Shown here in pieces: positions 62,230-64,000 of a DNA stretch of 64,000 bases. Below the pieces are notes generated by a model. It made no database searches and was not told where the DNA came from. It worked only from the letters and a program-made list of their open reading frames with translations. The stretch comes from Pseudomonas sp. B21-056 (lineage in GTDB: Bacteria; Pseudomonadota; Gammaproteobacteria; Pseudomonadales; Pseudomonadaceae), in assembly GCF_026016325.1 (NCBI RefSeq), contig NZ_CP087203.1, positions 1,240,001 through 1,304,000 on the forward strand, read 5' to 3'. Within the stretch, counting starts at the first letter, position 1, and each line of letters begins with the position of its first letter. The translations under genes were made by a program, and so were the position numbers.

Positions 62230-62580
62230 ATGACAAACGAGCAACAAGCGTTGCTGGACATGCCGATCTGGCTGGTCATCCTGCTCGCCCTGGTGGGCGG
62301 GGTGTCCGGCGAGATGTGGCGTGCCGACAAGGAAGGCGCCCGAGGCTGGTCGCTGTTGCGGCGCCTGGCCTTGCGCTCCGGCGCCTGCGTGATCTGCGGT
62401 GTCTCGGCAATCATGCTGCTGTATGCCCTCGGCATGTCGATCTGGAGTGCTTGCGCCCTGGGTTGCCTGACCGCCATGGCCGGTGCCGATGTGGCCATCG
62501 GTCTCTACGAACGCTGGGTCGCCAAGCGGATTGGCGTTTGTGAAGTGCCACCGGCGGACTCCCGTCCCGACCAGCAGTGA
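62230..62580 (+). CDS. phage/tailocin holin
   Basis: The 116-residue protein has three hydrophobic stretches (WLVILLALVGGVSGEMW, ACVICGVSAIMLLYALGM, IWSACALGCLTAMAGADVAI) and a charged C-terminal end, matching the holin that opens R-type pyocin clusters in Pseudomonas. It would release the endolysin or tailocin by permeabilising the inner membrane. AGGAGG precedes the ATG. It starts the structural-gene block that runs off the right edge. Confidence 0.85.
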   Translation: MTNEQQALLDMPIWLVILLALVGGVSGEMWRADKEGARGWSLLRRLALRSGACVICGVSAIMLLYALGMSIWSACALGCLTAMAGADVAIGLYERWVAKRIGVCEVPPADSRPDQQ

Positions 62581-62616
62581 GCCGGTGCCGCCGTTCCACA
62601 GGAAAGAGGCCATCCA

Positions 62617-63129
62617 ATGCCCACTCTCATCGAAAAACCCTCGCAGCTGTTTACCGCCATTGCCGAGACGCTGCGTACCACCTTTCCCGGCTTGAAGGTC
62701 GGGAGTCTCCAGGAATTTGACGACACCGGCGATCAGCCTTGGGCATTGATCTCTATCGAACGTGATACGTCAGGGAACCGTGCCAACGATGGGCGTATCG
62801 CTCATGTCCTGACGTTTTCCATGCTAGTCGTTTCGCCCGGCATGGGGTTGACGGCCTGCGATCTGGCCTGTGAGTTGAAACGCCTGATCGTCGACAACCG
62901 CTGGGATCTGTCGGCTGAGCAATGCAGCCGGCCCACGGATATCGAGGGCACTGCGTCCGTGTTCAGCGGCGGGACACGGCCGTACAGCGCCTGGACCGTT
63001 TCATTCACCCAGACCCTGTACCTCGGTCCGACGCTGCTGGAGGACCCGCTGGGCATCCCGAAATTCGCCCGGACCTGGGAAGTGTCGAACATCGACGACC
63101 CGGACCAATACACCGCACTCGAGGGCTGA
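62617..63129 (+). CDS. tailocin protein of unknown function, R-pyocin PA0615-like position
   Basis: This 170-residue soluble protein begins MPTLIEKPSQLFTAIAETLR and contains FSMLVVSPGMGLTACDLACE; its length and location between the holin and the baseplate V protein correspond to the hypothetical gene at the same place in R-pyocin clusters. It could be a tail terminator or tail-assembly protein, but no motif proves this. GGAAAGAGG lies before the start. Confidence 0.7.
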   Translation: MPTLIEKPSQLFTAIAETLRTTFPGLKVGSLQEFDDTGDQPWALISIERDTSGNRANDGRIAHVLTFSMLVVSPGMGLTACDLACELKRLIVDNRWDLSAEQCSRPTDIEGTASVFSGGTRPYSAWTVSFTQTLYLGPTLLEDPLGIPKFARTWEVSNIDDPDQYTALEG

Positions 63130-63132
63130 ACC

Positions 63133-63744
63133 ATGTTCGATGCGCTTCTACGCTTGCATCTGGGGCCGATCATCGAGCGCCTGGCCGGGATGGAAACCGA
63201 GTTCGAAGACTTGCACCGACGCGCAGACGGTGTCTGTCGCATCGGCGTCTGCCAGGAAGTCGATGCGGCCAGCAACACCTGCAAGGTTGCCCATGGAGAG
63301 CTGCTGACCCCGGCGATCCGCTTTTTCAACCCGAGTGCCGGCGCCCAGAGCGAGTCGCGGATTCCCTCCGTGGGCGAGCAATGCCTGCTGCTGAACCATG
63401 GCGGCGGTGATGGCAGCGGGCAGTCGGTGGCCTTGTTCGGCCTCAACGGTGGTCAGTTTCCTCCCGTCTCGACACAGGCAACGCTGACCCGTCGCCTTTA
63501 CCCGGACGGTTCGGAAAGCGGCTACGACCACGCCAGTCATGTCCTGCACTGGAAAAACGGTCCGGCGACATTCACCGGTTCCCGTGAATCCCTCGAATTG
63601 ACCATCGGCCCGTCGCGGCTGGCGATGACACCTGAGGCCATCGACCTGCAACTGGGTGCCGTCGGCATCCGGCTCGACGCTTCCGGTGTGCACCTGAGCG
63701 GCCCGTTGGTGGATCACCAGGGGCGTGTCATCAGCACTGCGTAA
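63133..63744 (+). CDS. baseplate assembly protein V (spike)
   Basis: The 203-residue protein corresponds to gpV of P2-like phages, the membrane-piercing spike of contractile tails. An OB-like domain spans the first 110 residues (VCRIGVCQEVDAASNTCKVA, GEQCLLLNHGGGDGSG), and the C-terminal part is beta-helical with the short repeats ESLELTIGPSRLAMTPEAI and DLQLGAVGIRLDASGVHLSG. It starts three bases after the preceding gene. Confidence 0.88.
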   Translation: MFDALLRLHLGPIIERLAGMETEFEDLHRRADGVCRIGVCQEVDAASNTCKVAHGELLTPAIRFFNPSAGAQSESRIPSVGEQCLLLNHGGGDGSGQSVALFGLNGGQFPPVSTQATLTRRLYPDGSESGYDHASHVLHWKNGPATFTGSRESLELTIGPSRLAMTPEAIDLQLGAVGIRLDASGVHLSGPLVDHQGRVISTA

Positions 63745-63767
63745 AGCACTGCATAAAGAGCTTCCCC

Positions 63768-64000
63768 ATGATTGGAATCGATAGAAACACCGGCGCCACG
63801 GTGGATGACTGGCCACAGTTCGTCCAGCGCGCCACCCGGGCGCTCACCACACCCTTGGGCACCCGCCAGAAACGCCCGTTATATGGCTGCGCACTCACCC
63901 AGTTGCTGGGGCAGAACCTCGGCGATGACCTGCTGATTCTTGCCCAGAGCCATGCAGCCCAAGCCTTCTACAACCCCCACAACGGCATCGGCGACTTCGA
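63768..64000 (+). CDS. baseplate protein W (GPW/gp25), N-terminal part
   Basis: The frame is open to the window edge and encodes MIGIDRNTGATVDDWPQFVQ followed by ALTTPLGTRQKRPLYGCAL, the start of GPW/gp25-family baseplate proteins. Order V then W is that of P2 phages and R-pyocins, so the tailocin continues to the right. Confidence 0.88.
   Translation, partial: MIGIDRNTGATVDDWPQFVQRATRALTTPLGTRQKRPLYGCALTQLLGQNLGDDLLILAQSHAAQAFYNPHNGIGDF

Overview
The window is chromosomal DNA of a fluorescent pseudomonad, most likely of the Pseudomonas fluorescens complex. The evidence is GC-rich codon use, dozens of Pseudomonas-type REP palindromes, the gene orders rpsB-tsf-pyrH-frr-uppS-cdsA-dxr-rseP-bamA-ompH-lpxD-fabZ-lpxA-lpxB-rnhB-dnaE-accA and ispF-truD-surE-pcm-nlpD-rpoS-rsmZ-fdxA-mutS, and an R-type tailocin cluster beginning next to mutS. 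No tRNA, rRNA or CRISPR array was found.

Layout. 1-6200: envelope and lipid genes (DUF4197, YbaY-like lipoprotein, plsB), a cold-shock protein, rlmA and dapE. 6200-10100: tcdA (csdL), csdE and csdA, a tRNA-modification and sulfur-transfer group split by an IS4-family element that landed in a REP palindrome. 10100-18350: lysine and PII genes (dapD, a Spx/ArsC-like protein, dapC, glnD, map) interrupted by a DUF6124 gene with a long structured leader and an orphan HigA-like antitoxin. 18600-38300: the large translation, envelope-assembly and lipid A operon, ending in dnaE and accA. 38400-45200: tilS, pyrG, kdsA, eno, ftsB, ispD. 45300-48350: a LysR regulator divergent from the glutathione-dependent formaldehyde pathway (frmA, fghA). 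48370-57000: ispF to mutS, including the sRNA gene rsmZ. 57200-64000: accessory island with a zeta-like toxin and an overlapping 55-residue partner, a second DUF6124 gene with its own leader, a LexA-like tailocin repressor with operators and a strong promoter, a Com-like zinc finger, two secreted proteins, a holin and the first baseplate genes. The island runs off the right edge.

The most interesting signal is a pair of about 220-240 nt leader RNAs upstream of the two DUF6124 paralogues (12045-12283 on +, 58811-59031 on -). Both start at a matching TTGTsC-N17-TAGyyT promoter and open with the same hairpin, which carries a compensatory base change. Both share two short conserved cores. Both contain a middle strand that can pair either with an upstream strand or with a second copy of that strand lying next to or over the ribosome binding site. 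The switching arms differ completely in sequence between the two copies but keep this architecture, which is what a bistable, riboswitch-like translational control element would look like.

Coordinates and starts were chosen by ribosome binding sites, overlaps and family lengths read by eye. Functions rest on recognised motifs and gene order, not on database searches.
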